A stretch of DNA of 64,000 nt from Castor canadensis (lineage: Eukaryota > Chordata > Mammalia > Rodentia > Castoridae): contig NC_133390.1 of the NCBI RefSeq assembly GCF_047511655.1, positions 167,420,083-167,484,082 on the forward strand, written 5' to 3'. The notes beneath the pieces were generated by a model. That model worked only from the letters and a program-made list of their open reading frames with translations. It ran no database searches and was not told the DNA's origin. The translations under genes and the position numbers were made by a program. Positions 23,684-35,814 of this stretch are shown in pieces (within the stretch, counting starts at the first letter, position 1; each line of letters starts with the position of its first letter).

Positions 23684-23982
23684 GGTTGAATATGAAATGC
23701 CCCCTACAGGCTCATGTGCTAAATGCTTGGTCTCCAGCTGGTTGTGCTGTATTTTGGAAGGTGGTGAAAACTTCAGGAGGTAGGGCTTAGTTGAAGAATG
23801 TAGGCCACTGGTCCCTTCTTGGATTCCCTCTTGATATTTCCTTGCCTCTATGATATGAAGTGCTTCACAACACTTTCCCTGCCATGATGGACTGAAACCT
23901 CTGAAACTGAGCTAAATCTTTCTTCCTTTTAAGTTATTTATGTCAGGTACTCTGTCATAGCAATGAGAAAGCTAACTAACTG
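23684..23982 (+). mobile_element. MaLR/ORR1-type solo LTR
   Basis: GGTTGAATATGAAATGCCCCC start, TGCCATGATGGACTGAAACCTCTGAAAC, and end TGTCATAGCAATGAGAAAGCTAACTAAC: rodent MaLR-like LTR lacking internal sequence. Confidence 0.75.
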
Positions 23983-24049
23983 CGTGCATGCCCAAGTATG
24001 TGGATAGGGAGAGAGCTCTATGTAGGGTAATCTGGGTTTGTATATCTTG

Positions 24050-24440
24050 GAAGAAATGACGTTTCAAGGGAGTCCTGGATGACAAAAAGGAGCCAGCCAG
24101 GAGAAGACCTGGAATGTGTGGATTCCGGGCCGAGGGAATAGCAAGAGCAAAGGCCCTGAAGCAAGGGTAAAAACTTTTGACTTGTTTGGAGGATGAAAAG
24201 ATGGCTATTGTGACTGGAACAGTGTACACAGTGGGTGAAGGCAAGTGTGCAGGCTTTGTAGTCCATGGAAAGAGGTGCGGGTGTTGTTCCTGATGGGATG
24301 GAAAGCCAGGAGGATTTTAAGTGAGTTCCTGATGAGATGGAAAGCCGTGAAGATTTTGAGTGAGGACCTGGAACAGTTAGATCCACGCTCTGTACTGTGC
24401 CTCTATGAGCTAATGCTCAGCTTGAATCAGAATCCTGTAA
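24050..24440 (+). repeat. Ancient mammal-wide repeat with internal 39-bp tandem duplication
   Basis: GGAATAGCAAGAGCAAAGGCCCTGAAGCA and similar phrases match the repeat at 12790. Two 39-bp units at 24287-24325 and 24326-24364 (each TTCCTGATG..GATGGAAAGCC...AGTGAG) lie in tandem. Confidence 0.6.
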
Positions 24441-25044
24441 GTTAAAACTACAATGTGCTAGCAGTACACACGTAACAATAGCTAAAATGGAGGTGACAGA
24501 AGATGCTAAGGATATGCTGGTTAGGATATGGAGCAACCAAACTCTTTTTTTTTTTTTTCATTTTTCTTTTATTATTCATATGTGCATACAAGGCTTGGTT
24601 CATTTCTCCCCCCTGCCCCCGCCCCCTTCCTTACCACCCACTCCGCCCCCTCCCGCTCCCCCCCCCTCAATACCCAGCAGAAACTATTTTGCCCTTATTT
24701 CTAATTTTGTTGTAGAGAGAGTATAAGCAATAATAGGAAGGAACAAGGGGTTTTGCTGGTTGAGATAAGGATAGCTATACAGGGCATTGACTCACATTGA
24801 TTTCCTGTGCGTGGGTGTTACCTTCTAGGTTAATTCTTTTTGATCTAACCTTTTCTCTAGTACCTGTTCCCCTTTTCCTATTGGCCTCAGTTGCTTTAAG
24901 GTATCTGCTTTAGTTTCTCTGCGTTAAGGGCAACAAATGCTAGCTAGTTTTTTAGGTGTCTTACCTATCCTCACCCCTCCCTTGTGTGCTCTCGCTTTTA
25001 TCATGTGCTCGTAGTCCAATCTCCTTGTTGTGTTTGCCCTTGAT

Positions 25045-26604
25045 CTAATGTCCACATATGAGGGAGAACATACGATTTTTGGTTTTTTGAGCCAGGCTAA
25101 CCTCACTCAGAATGATGTTCTCCAATTCCATCCATTTACCAGCGAATGATAACATTTCGTTCTTCTTCATGGCTGCATAAAATTCCATTGTGTATAAATA
25201 CCACATTTTCTTAATCCATTCGTCAGTGCTGGGGCATCTTGACTGTTTCCATAACTTGGCTATTGTGAATAGTGCCGCAATAAACATGGATGTGCAGGTG
25301 CCTCTGGAGTAACAGTCTTTTGGGTATATCCCCAAGAGTGGTATTGCTGGATCAAATGGTAGATCAACTTCTAGCTTTTTAAGTAGCCTCCAAATTTTTT
25401 TCCAGAGTGGTTGTACTAGTCTACATTCCCACCAACAGTGTAAGAGGGTTCCTTTTTCCCCGCATCCTCGCCAACACCTGTTGTTATTGGTGTTGCTGAT
25501 GATGGCTATTCTAACAGGGGTGAGGTGGAATCTTAGTGTGGTTTTAATTTGCATTTCCTTTATTGCTAGAGATGGTGAGCATTTTTTCATGTGTTTTCTG
25601 GCCATTTGAATTTCTTCTTTTGAGAACGTTCTGTTTAGTTCACATGCCCATTTCTTTATTGGTTCATTAGTTTTGGGAGAATTTAGTTTTTTAAGTTCCC
25701 TGTATATTCTGGTTATCAGTCCTTTGTCTGATGTATAATTGGCAAATATTTTCTCCCAGTCTGTGGGTGTTCTCTTCAGTTTAGAGACCATTTCTTTTGA
25801 TGAACAGAAGCTTTTTAGCTTTATGAGGTCCCATTTATCTATGCTATCTCTTAGTTGCTGTGCTGCTGGGGTTTCATTGAGAAAGTTCTTACCTATACCT
25901 ACTAACTCCAGAGTATTTCCTACTCTTTCTTGTATCAACTTAAGAGTTTGTGGTCTGATATTAAGATCCTTGATCCATTTTGAGTTAATCTTGGTATAGG
26001 GTGATATACATGGATCTAGTTTCAGTTTTTTGCAGACTGCTAACCAGTTTTCCCAGCAGTTTTTGTTGAAGAGGCTGCTATTTCTCCATCGTATATCTTT
26101 AGTTCCTTTGTCAAAGATAAGTTGCTCATAGTTGTGTGGCTTCATATCTGGATCCTCTATTCTGTTCCACTGGTCTTCATGTCTGTTTTTGTGCCAGTAC
26201 CATGCTGTTTTTATTGTTATTGCTTTGTAATATAGTTTGAAGTCAGGTATTGTGATACCTCCTGCATTGTTCTTTTGACTGAGTATTGCCTTGGCTATTC
26301 GTGGCCTCTTGTGTTTCCATATAAATTTCACAGTAGATTTTTCAATCTCTTTAATGAATGTCATTGGAATTTTGATGGGAATTGCATTAAACATGTAGAT
26401 TACTTTGGGGAGTATCGACATTTTTACTATGTTGATTCTACCAATCCATGAGCATGGGAGATCTCTCCACTTCCTATAGTCTTCCTCAATCTCGTTCTTC
26501 AGAAGTGTATAGTTTTCCTTGTAGAGGTCTTTCACATCTTTTGTTAGGTTTACACCTAGGTATTTGATTTTTTTTGAGGCTATTGTAAATGGAATTGTTT
26601 TCAT
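25045..26604 (-). pseudogene. LINE-1 ORF2 fragment, C-terminal part
   Basis: 519 codons continuing the same ORF2 after the frameshift, from [20 protein letters not shown] to the family C-terminus. It includes the thumb/connection region and the C-rich segment [18 protein letters not shown]. It is otherwise uninterrupted, so the element decayed little after insertion. The true frame begins about 90 nt upstream, near 26700. Confidence 0.95.
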
Positions 26605-26692
26605 ACATTCTTTTTCCGTTTGCTCATTGTTAGTGTATAGAAATGCTAATGATTTTTCTATGTTGATTTTATATCCTGCTACCTTGCTATAG

Positions 26693-27553
26693 CTATTGAT
26701 GATGTCTAGAAGCTTCTGAGTAGTTTTTTGGGTCTTTAAGGTATAGGATCATGTCGTCTGCAAATAGGGATATTTTGACAGTTTCTTTACCTATTTGTAT
26801 TCCTTTTATTCCTTCTTCTTGCCTAATTGCTCTGGCTAGGAATTCCAGTACTATGTTGAATAGGAGTGGAGATAGTGGGCATCCTTGTCTGGTTCCTGAT
26901 TTTAGAGGGAATGGTTTTAATTTTTCTCCGTTAAGTATAATGCTGGCTGTAGGTTTGTCATATATAGCTTTTATAATGTTGAGGAACTTTCCTTCTATTC
27001 CTAGTTTTCTCAGAGCTTTTATCATGAAATGATGTTGGATCTTATCAAAGGCTTTTTCTGCATCTATTGAGATGATCAAGTGGTTTTTGTCTTTGCTTCT
27101 GTTAATGTGGTTTATTACGTTTATTGATTTTCGTATGTTGAACCACCCCCGCATCCCTGGGATGAAGCCTACCTGGTCGTGGTGAATAATCTTTTTGATG
27201 TGTTGCTGAATTCGGTTTGCCATTATTTTGTTGAGGATTTTTGCATCAATGTTCATTAAGGAGATTGGCCTATAGTTCTCCTTTTTGGAGGTGTCTTTGC
27301 CTGGTTTTGGGATAAGTGTAATACTGGCTTCATAAAATGTGTTTGGCAGTTTTCCTTCCTTTTCTATTTCATGGAACAGTTTAAGGAGGGTTGGTATCAG
27401 TTCTTCTTTAAAGGTCTGATAGAATTCAGCAGAGAATCCATCAGGTCCTGGACTTTTCTTTTTGGGGAGACTCTTGATTGCTGCTTCAATTTCATTTTGT
27501 GTTATAGGTCTATTCAGGTGATTAATTTCCTCTTGGTTCAGTTTTGCAACCAA
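26693..27553 (-). pseudogene. LINE-1 ORF2 fragment, reverse transcriptase part
   Basis: About 280 codons covering most of the L1 reverse transcriptase: SPGPDGF, the [16 protein letters not shown] block, DAEKAFDK with the first catalytic aspartate, [10 protein letters not shown] and FADDM with the catalytic DD pair. The frame is lost right after the FADD motif, near 26705, where one base appears to be missing. Downstream sequence continues in the adjacent frame. The ATG giving the first methionine lies in the genomic flank, not in the L1. Confidence 0.95.
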
Positions 27554-29079
27554 ACTCTTGAGTACTGGTGAGTGTACCTGTGACCCAGCATTTCCTCCCT
27601 TCAGTAATTCCTCAACACAAATGTGTATTTACTTTTAGGAAAAGACCTGTACGAATATATTAACAGCAGCATTATTCATTATTTTGCCAAGCTGTAAACC
27701 ATCCAGATGCCCAGTGACAATAGAATGTGTAAATTATGTAAATTCATATAGTGGAATGCTACACAGCACCAAGAATGGACTAACTGTAGCTACTGTAGAA
27801 GTAAACAAAGACCAACCAAACAAGAAAAGCAAAGGCTTGTTTATTCTGAGCTTGATATGTGAAGGGGTCAGTCACTTTTAACTTTGATTTTGGCAGAGAC
27901 TCAAAGGCAAAAGAGTGGGAAAAGTTCTACAATGGGGAGACAGGGGCCCTGATTGGAGGTTGTGGGCTAGGGAAGCTGTTGACTAGCTAACCATGTGACA
28001 TTCTATGTGACTGGTTAGGGTGTATATTTGGTTTTCTCTGGTTGGTTCCCAGTTGGAAGCAGGGACAATGGGGGAAACTGTCAGTTATTAATCAAGTCCT
28101 GGCCATTTGGGGCTGGTAGTTACAGAAGCTTCCTGAATTGTTTTACTAGAGATGGCAATCTGGCTTCCTGCAAGACTGAGAGCAGGCTGGCCTCCTGGGC
28201 TGCTTACTGTAACAATGGGGTTGATTTTCTGGGCGGGTTGATTTTCTGGGCAGGTTGATGCAAAGTGGTGGGCCAACGTTCTGTTTTTATATATGGTTTG
28301 GCCATTGTCTGCTTGGCCATCCAGTTTCTCATTGTATACACAATATGGCTGAGTCTCTCAAATGTGAGAATGAGTCAGATATGTCCATTGATGGGCGAAT
28401 GAGTTAAAAAATATGGTTTATACTAATAGAATATTATTCAGTTCTTCAAAAATAAGGACATTCTGATACATGCTACAACAGGGATAAACCTTGAAAACAT
28501 TATGCTAAGTGAAATAAGCTAGTCACAAAAGAATAAATAGCCTGGTTCCACTTATTAAGGTACCTTGCAGTAGTCGTGAGTGGATGAACAGTAGTATAAT
28601 AATGGTGGCAAGCAGAGGGAAGGATGGGAGTTAGTGTTTAATAGAGTTTCCATTTGGGAAGATGGGAAAGTTCTGGAGATGGACGGTGGTTATGGTCACA
28701 CACAATGTGTGAATGTACTTAATAGCTCTGAACGGTACACTTGAAATGGTTAAGATGGTAAATTTTATGTATATTTTGCCACAATAAAAAAGCCAGATAC
28801 AAAGGGATACATACAATACAATTCTATGTATATAAAATTCAAAACCAAGGAAACAATCTATTATGTTCAAAGTCAGGACAGCTTACCTTTGGTGGCTTTG
28901 CCTATGGCGGGGTGGGGGGCATGAGAAGGGTTTCTGGGGTGCTGACTAGTTCTGATTCTTTATCTTGGTGCTTACTAAATGGGCATGCTCGTGGTGAGAA
29001 AATTCATCAAGGTGACCTCTGCATTTGGGGGCGGTTTTTCCCTCTATTCATTTTACACGTAAATAAGCAAAGACACCTC

Positions 29080-30400
29080 TACTCCACTGGGCTGTTGTTT
29101 TCAGGTCTCCAAGCTCATGCATGTGAACTTCTCCAGGCCTGTGCAAATTAATAGGTGATTTCTCTTAGCCCATTATCCCTTACCTCAGCCAGCACCTTGC
29201 TTTGGTGAATGATGCAATGGAGGCCCAATGATGCCAGGTCCAGACCTACCCGAGCTATGGTCTCAAGAACACGAGTAAGTCCAGTTTGCAGTCTGTAGAT
29301 AAAAATTGCAATCTGTGGCCAAGCAAAGAACTTTCTTGTCCAATACCCCTCTGCTCACAGTTGTTTTTTCTCTCCTGAGGAAAACAAGGCCTCCGGCTTG
29401 CTGCTAAGCATATTCCTTCCACTGCATTTGTTGGTTTAATATTTAGCATTTATTGTGCCAGGCATTTTCACATATGTTATCTCAGTTCAACTTGCCATTA
29501 ACACTCTGAGAGACAAGTGAAGAAGCTAAGGCCCAGAGAGGCAAAGAAACCCAACCAAGATCATATTGCTCCTAAGTAGCAAAGATTCAGGCCTAAGTCT
29601 GTCTGGCCTCACTGTGTTCCTTCCTCCACAGCACATGGCACTTCTTATCTCCTCCCATCAAATTCAAATACTTTTTAATAGAGAATGAAGCCAACCTGAG
29701 GATGCAGAGCAGAGAGGGAAGCAGAGGGCAGTGATGACCTCAGTTGAACCTCTGGCTCCACCTGGACTCAAGCCACTATGTTAGATTTCTGTCACTTGGA
29801 AATGAAACATTCCTTCCCAGTCTAGGTAGGTAGGAAGAGATGGGGGAGGACTTTGGATACCAATGGGAACTTGACCCTGAGCTGGCGCTTCTGAGACCAA
29901 CAGGTACAAACTAAGGTCATGCAATTGGCATTGCCACTTACCAAAGTGGCAGGGCCAATATTTGAACCCAAGTCTGACTTCAAGTCCAAAGTGTGCAATT
30001 CCTCCTCTTGAATGAATGAATTTCCTGTGGGTTCTGAGCCCAGACCTTCTGAACGAGGTTAAACATCATTCTATGACCGTCCTCTTCCTTTCTAGCCGAT
30101 GGGATTCTGAAAGACACTGTTCCTTTCTCCTCAAAGAAAGCTACGTTTCTCAGCTTATTAAACTTCCTAGACAACTTTTCCACCCTCAGGCACAGGGCCT
30201 GGCTGGCCCAAAATATGAGACCCATCACGACCAGCACCCAAGAATTACTTCTGGAGCTGAGGAAAAAGGCAACTCAATAGGACCCACACTGAATCCACTT
30301 CCTTCAGTGGTGCCTGCAGAGTTGTTTGATGGAGCGAGCTTTCTCTCACGTCTTTTACTACTGAACCTAACTGGGCCTAACTGGGGGTGACAAGAGATGC
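29080..30400. other. Intergenic stretch without recognised gene
   Basis: Apart from the MIR at 29440-29620 nothing assignable was seen. Overlapping opposite-strand open frames of about 85-124 codons at 30000-30480 show no family resemblance and no splice context and are treated as chance. Confidence 0.5.
29440..29620 (-). repeat. MIR SINE (antisense)
   Basis: TTATTGTGCCAGGCATTTTCACATATG ... GAAGAAGCTAAGGCCCAGAGAGG, inverted MIR. Confidence 0.8.
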
Positions 30401-30479
30401 AGAAAGGACAAATATTAGTTAGACAGACAGACATACAGAAAGTTGGGGCCAGGTGTGTTGGGTGCTCAGTGGAGATGCA

Positions 30480-30900
30480 CAACAGTCTTATTGCTTCTCA
30501 TCTCTTTTAATCTCTATACTCTGCTTCTTTTCTCTATGTTTATTCTTTAAGGCCTTACTCTAATTCTTCAAAACCTTGCTTCTAAAAGTCTTCTTTTCTA
30601 TTCTTTAAAGTCTCTTTCCTTACACTCACTCTGTCCCATGTTCTCTCTTAGCTTTTCTTTAGCATAATCTCTCTTAAGGTCTTTGCCCTCAGACTCACAC
30701 TGTCCCATGTTCTCTCTTTAGCTATAGCAATTCCCCTTCAGCAATTCTTTTCCCTTCAGCAATCCTCCCTTTAACAATTCATTTTCCCCCTTCAGCAATT
30801 TCCCTTTAGCCAAAAAGCCCTCATCAAAAAGCCTCCCTTCAGCCAAAAACCTCCCATCATCAAATAGCCTTGGTTCATCCAAAAAGCCTTGTGTCCTTCT
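30480..30900 (+). repeat. CT-rich degenerate tandem repeat region
   Basis: Two ~46-bp units (AAAGTCTCTTTCC..CTGTCCCATGTTCTCTCTTAGC and AAGGTCTTTGCCC..CTGTCCCATGTTCTCTCTTTAGC, 30605-30722) precede several degenerate CCTTCAGCAAT and AGCCAAAAAGCC(C/T)TC units (30735-30900). Origin unknown; an LTR segment is possible. Confidence 0.6.
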
Positions 30901-31179
30901 TCAGCAAGTCTTTTATATCCAGTGGTAAACAAGGAGGTAGAGCAACAATTCGGTTCTCAGGGAGGGGTGTGACATTGTAACAGGAGAAACCTGCGTTAAA
31001 CAACTTAGGAAAAGCAGCTGAGCTGCATCTTGCCTTCTTCCTCTCTTCTGTGGCTGGGGCTGTGCCAAATCTCAGCCTACAGAACATTGAGTACAACTGT
31101 GCTTCTCTTTCTCCACTCCCCACAGTTTGACAGAGATGACAATAGGAATTCAAGGCTGAAGGAGTATAATCTCATTTTG

Positions 31180-31380
31180 GGAAGCCTGGGTTTGAATCCC
31201 TGATCCACCACTTTTTAATCCACCACTGTCTGACTGTGGGCCTTAGTTTTCTTGTCTGTTCAGTAATAATAGTATCTCTTTTATTGCTGCTGTTGTTGTG
31301 CAGTTATTACATGAAGTATATAAAATAATGGATGTGAAACCACTTTGCAGAGTACCATAGACATGTGGGAGATGGTTATT
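31180..31380 (+). repeat. MIR SINE
   Basis: GGGTTTGAATCCCTGATCCACCAC, GACTGTGGGCCTTAG and TTCTTGTCTGTTCAGTAATAATAGTA: sense MIR. Confidence 0.7.
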
Positions 31381-31399
31381 ATTATTTGCTAGGCTGTGT

Positions 31400-34300
31400 T
31401 CACTCTTGGGAGTCTCAAAAGTACCTTATGAAGCAAAAGGATTCTTTTCCACACTCATTTTCCATATGATCCTCCTGCTTGACCCTTATTTGAATTGAAA
31501 AGTTCTCACCCAAAGGGACTCAGGTATAGGACTGGCTTCTTCTACAACCTTGGGCTTCTGTGGGTCTCAGTGTTCTAATCTGTAATACAGGGTTCAGGAA
31601 GGGCATATATTAAACCTGATCATTCCTACAGAATATTTGAAGGGCAGATATTAAACCTGATTAATCCTAAGGAATATTATGTTCCACCAGGGAAGTTGCC
31701 ACCTGAAGGCCACAACAAATAGGAAGAAACCATCAGAGTTTCTTTATCATTAGCAAGTACATCCCACCCCAGAGCTCTGGGCATCCTGAGCTGGCCCATG
31801 AACACTGCTAACTCAAGGCCCCAATTACTCCTGAACATCTGCGGAAATCATTTCTCTGTCTTAGAGAATATGAACCAAGGCCCAAGAGAACAAGGGATAA
31901 CTGTGGATCTGCCCAGTTCCTTTTCTTTTTTGGGAATCCTTGTCTCCCACAATAGGCATGGGTTCACATGGTGGCTCCCAAGCTGTCACAGACCCAAACC
32001 CCTTGTCAACTCAATGGAGAGATCCAGTCACCTCACCAGTTATTTTCTCATACTCTAGCTTGTGAAACCAGCAGACTGGGATATGCAGTGATAGAACCAC
32101 TTCTTGTTTTACTTGTTACCATTTGATCAGTGAGGGTGTGGTTTTAATAGCATCTCCCAGTTCAATTTTAAGGAACGGAAGAATGCCCAGCTTATGTGAT
32201 AGAATGTTTCTAACTGCATAGGGTAATGTAAAAGCAGACTCAATAAAGTAAGCCTGGACAGTGGCACAAATCAAAAGTGAAGCATGTCTGTGATCATGGG
32301 GAAAGAATCGCTTATGACTTGCAGTAGGGCTGAGTCCTCCAAATATCAAAGTTGGCAATTGATTGCGCAGGTTGCTGAATTCACAGTCTTGCTTGCTGAA
32401 CCTTTATGAAGTTTAGCATGAATAGAAAGTAGGATCATGACAGGAGGAATGGCTATATTAGAAGCTGTAGGAGAAATCCAAGTCTCTCTAAAACACTGGT
32501 ATGAACAGTGTCTCCTTAGAGGAGAAAGCTCACAACTTCCTTCTTGCCCACCCCTTAAGGGACCAATTTAGCCTGGAGGGCAAAAAGTAAACTCTGAGCA
32601 GGAAAGAATCTTGGGTCCATAGGGAAGTGCAGAAACTTGTTAACTGATACCTTCAGAAGCTTGGGGAATATTTTTGGAAATGGAGTTTTGTGGTATTTGA
32701 TCAAGCAGGGTAAATTTAATTTTGGACCAGGCTGATCTTCTTGAGATGGATACACTTAGCAGGAATTCTGCCTTGTCTATACTAGCTCCAGGAGCTGGCT
32801 GGGCTCTAGCAATGTGATGATTTAGTTAATGCAAAGTTGGACCATTTGGCCCAAATGAATTGGAGCTTACAGGGCCCCAAACCCTTGGCATCATGCAGAG
32901 GAAGGGAATAAAAGATTTCTGAAGACAGGATGCTGGATTGGATCTCCTTCCTACAAATGCCTTTAACTGTGGCTCCAGTGAACCCAGCACACTTTACCCT
33001 TGCTTTGAAAAAAGTTTTGATCAAGAGTGCTGAGTGAAGGAGCTGCAGTTTTAAATGTGTTGCTTGGCTCAGAGGGAAGAACACAGAGTTGCAAGAGGCC
33101 AGATGTTGGCATTTAATTCTCAGAAATTAAGTGGAATGATCATCATGATATTCAGTCAGCTCCGAATGAGGCAAGAACATATAGTATATGGCGGCCCTAA
33201 AAATATAAGGGAACTCACTAAAGTCTTACTTGATTGTATAACCAACAAAACACAAAGAACAAAGCAAAAAAGCAAAACAAAACCCCCAAACACTGTAGTT
33301 CTGGTTAAAAAAGAAAGTCCATCTTGAGCCACCCTGACAGTTACTGTTAGGTCATCTCCTAACACCTGGGCTTGAGTTAGTTTACTCATCAAGTCCTTTT
33401 CTTGAACGATATTCCACTTGCCCTTGAGGAAGTGGAATATGAGTGTAATATGCACATTTCTCTTGCCTTCTCCCAAAGGACCTATGGCCATTTCCCTATG
33501 GTCCCTGGAGAAAGGAAATACCTAAACCTTTCAAGGAACCTTGGATGAAGACTGAGCTAATAATTATTTCTCGAGGGTGACAGAACCACTAGAGGCCCAC
33601 CTGAAAAGTAGTGTTTTGACCTTTATTCATACGGATAATGGAGGGCCTGAAGGGATCTTAAAACCATCCTGTAGTTCTAGTTTCTGAGTGATCATTGGAA
33701 AAGAGATTCCCACAATGGCTCCCTGACCAATGGAATGAGGGTCAAAAGTGAAGAGTCCAGTTGGGGAAATGTTTCAAAATAGAAAAACCAACAGTGGTAG
33801 CACATCTTTGGGGAGGCTTCAGGAATTAGAGTCTCTATCCAAGACCTCGCTGGGTGTTGAATCCCATCCAAACACCACTCATTTGCTATTTGTCTGCTAC
33901 AAAATTAGATGCATCTTGGAAAATGTGGATTATTTTAATCTGGTGACAATAATCAATTTTAGCATAAGATACGTGCCTCTTATTACAGTCCCTAGAACTC
34001 ATATGCATCTCCTGGTTTAATTCTGTATTCTAAGGAAAGTGCTGGAAGAATTTTGCTATTACCTGAATGGGGATTAAGTTTCCTTTCACTGTTCAAACTC
34101 CAGTATATCTCACATCTCCAGCTCTACCAGAAAGACCTTGATTCTCTGAGCATCCCTATTCCCCAGACCTCAGATTGACTGACTTTATTGATCAAATCAC
34201 ATTAACAGGACTTAGAGAAAAACAAAACAGCTTACTCCAGCCGCATGAAAAAGATACGTGCCTTTCACAAGGTAGGAAATAAATCTAGTGCATATCAGTG

Positions 34301-35800
34301 AAGATTCTTAAAGTGCCCATACCCTGGTCAATGTCGGAATGCTCTTAGGAAAGTGAAGGACGAGTGGCTATTCCTCTGTACTTCTACATATTGACTACAA
34401 ATCATAATGCAATACACTGTCTGGATTTCGCTGGCTCCACTGACATCAGATCTTGGCTTGCTATTGGGCACTGAGGGTGAAGATTAATTATGGGACATTA
34501 ATCTTGTGACCTAAGGTGCCCATCATAAACAAGGCACTATATTGTCCACTCAGAAAGTCATGGTGTGCCTGGTAAGGACTCTGTCACCAGGTGCACCCAG
34601 GGGTGTGTGAGACAGGGCCCAATAGACCCTGACAGTTTAAGTCGATTGAATGAGAAGGCTGCTCACAATTGAGGAGTTATCCTGTCGTCTAATTATACCT
34701 GATAACCCACATGCAAATCTCTTGGTTCCTATCCCTATGATTATGAGAGATAGGACTTAGAGGTTTTGGTACTTCCACTATGGGCTAGAGTAGGATGTTT
34801 CCTGACTTGGAGACTGACTGTCACTGGACAGTTCTAGGCTCTTCTAACCCATAGGTATGTAAGAATAATGGGAGTCACAATGTTGTCTAGGGAAAACAAC
34901 TGTACTGTCAAGAGGGAAAATGGCTACTGCTACACCAAGAAGGTGGGAAGGAGTGCAAATAATACCAGGGAGTTCTTCCAGGCATCTCTGCCAGCTGCAG
35001 GACTGCCAAGGGCTCACATTCTCCAGGAATAAAGGGCTAGGTCACCCCATCAAGCAAAAAATCTCAACCCACTGAAGTGCCAGTCAAAGGCAGAATGAAC
35101 ATGACATGACAAGCAGGGAAGGAATGTTACCAAACCAGTCACAACCGCATGACCACTACAAGAATGAGAATATAGCAATGGTCTGTTCTCCTCCTTGCTG
35201 TGTCTTTCTTCTCCTTTCCTCCACTCTCATATACAGGGGGTGCTGGTGGCAGCTACACTTATTATTTACAGAATATTGAGATAGGACAGTGGCGTCAGTG
35301 GTGCCAGAGTTGGATTCATTAAGGCATGACTATGGGTGTCTTCCCTTTAGGGAGGGAATCAGTGTATTTTGGGTTATATGTGTGTTTATGTTAGAGAAAC
35401 ATACAAAGCCAGTGCATGAGAGGAAGATGTGTGTAAGGTGTGCTGGGCAGCCCAGGGTAGGAATGTAGTGACACTTGCTATTTTTTGCCCCTCCTTCATT
35501 TTGGTGACAACACATGGCTTTTTCTTTGGGTAACTACCTGTGCTCCATCTATCACACACGTAAACCTGGCACTCTGTACCTTTTCCAAGGGAAAAGCATG
35601 TGACTCAAACTAAACCAATTTCTCTCTTGGGACTGGGCCTGGAAGCAGAATGATGCAGGGAAGAGAGGTGGTTAGAGGTGTAGGTTTGATGGCAGAATCC
35701 CTCCTACACAGAATCCTGGGCTACTTCTGAGTCCCTAGAGCTCCCTCATTACTCTACTTCCTGACACCTTCTCAGTCAGGTCCTCCTTTGACTGGGTGAA
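31400..35800. other. Intergenic stretch, no gene recognised
   Basis: About 4.4 kb with many short open frames broken by stops on both strands. A few peptides look faintly like decayed retroviral or retrogene sequence, but I recognise no motif, so no element is called. No SINE, microsatellite or splice-framed exon was found here. Confidence 0.4.
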
Positions 35801-35814
35801 CCTCACGTACCCTT

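Larger units (their letters stand above)
24533..27559 (-). mobile_element. 5'-truncated LINE-1 with 14-bp target-site duplication
   Basis: Minus-oriented L1. The A tail is the T run at about 24547-24556 on the plus strand, followed by a C-rich 3'UTR to about 25044 and the 3' two thirds of ORF2 up to 27545. The 5' end is truncated inside ORF2 just before the reverse transcriptase domain. Target repeats GCAACCAAACTCTT lie at 24533-24546 and 27546-27559. ORF2 shows RT motifs ([36 protein letters not shown]) and the C-terminal cysteine-rich segment, with one frameshift near 26705. It is a relatively young, dead-on-arrival copy. Confidence 0.97.
24450..29080 (+). mobile_element. Old L1M 3' regions, split by younger insertions
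   Basis: Old L1M 3' sequence in plus orientation is recognisable at about 27600-27790 (GACCTGTACGAATATATTAACAGCAGC), 28380-28800 (AAAATGGTTAAGATGGTAAATTTTATGT-type end) and 28800-29080 (TTTCTGGGGTGCTGACTAG). The young minus-strand L1 at 24547-27545 entered this older block. The stretch 27790-28330 is a further insert or unique DNA that I cannot classify. Confidence 0.55.

Noticed and set aside
24547-27545. Functional reverse transcriptase gene
   Set aside because: It is a 5'-truncated, frameshifted LINE-1 copy lacking ORF1 and the endonuclease domain.
31600-35000. Degraded endogenous retrovirus
   Set aside because: Some stop-broken peptides look faintly viral, but no motif, primer-binding site or LTR pair could be shown, so it was not annotated.
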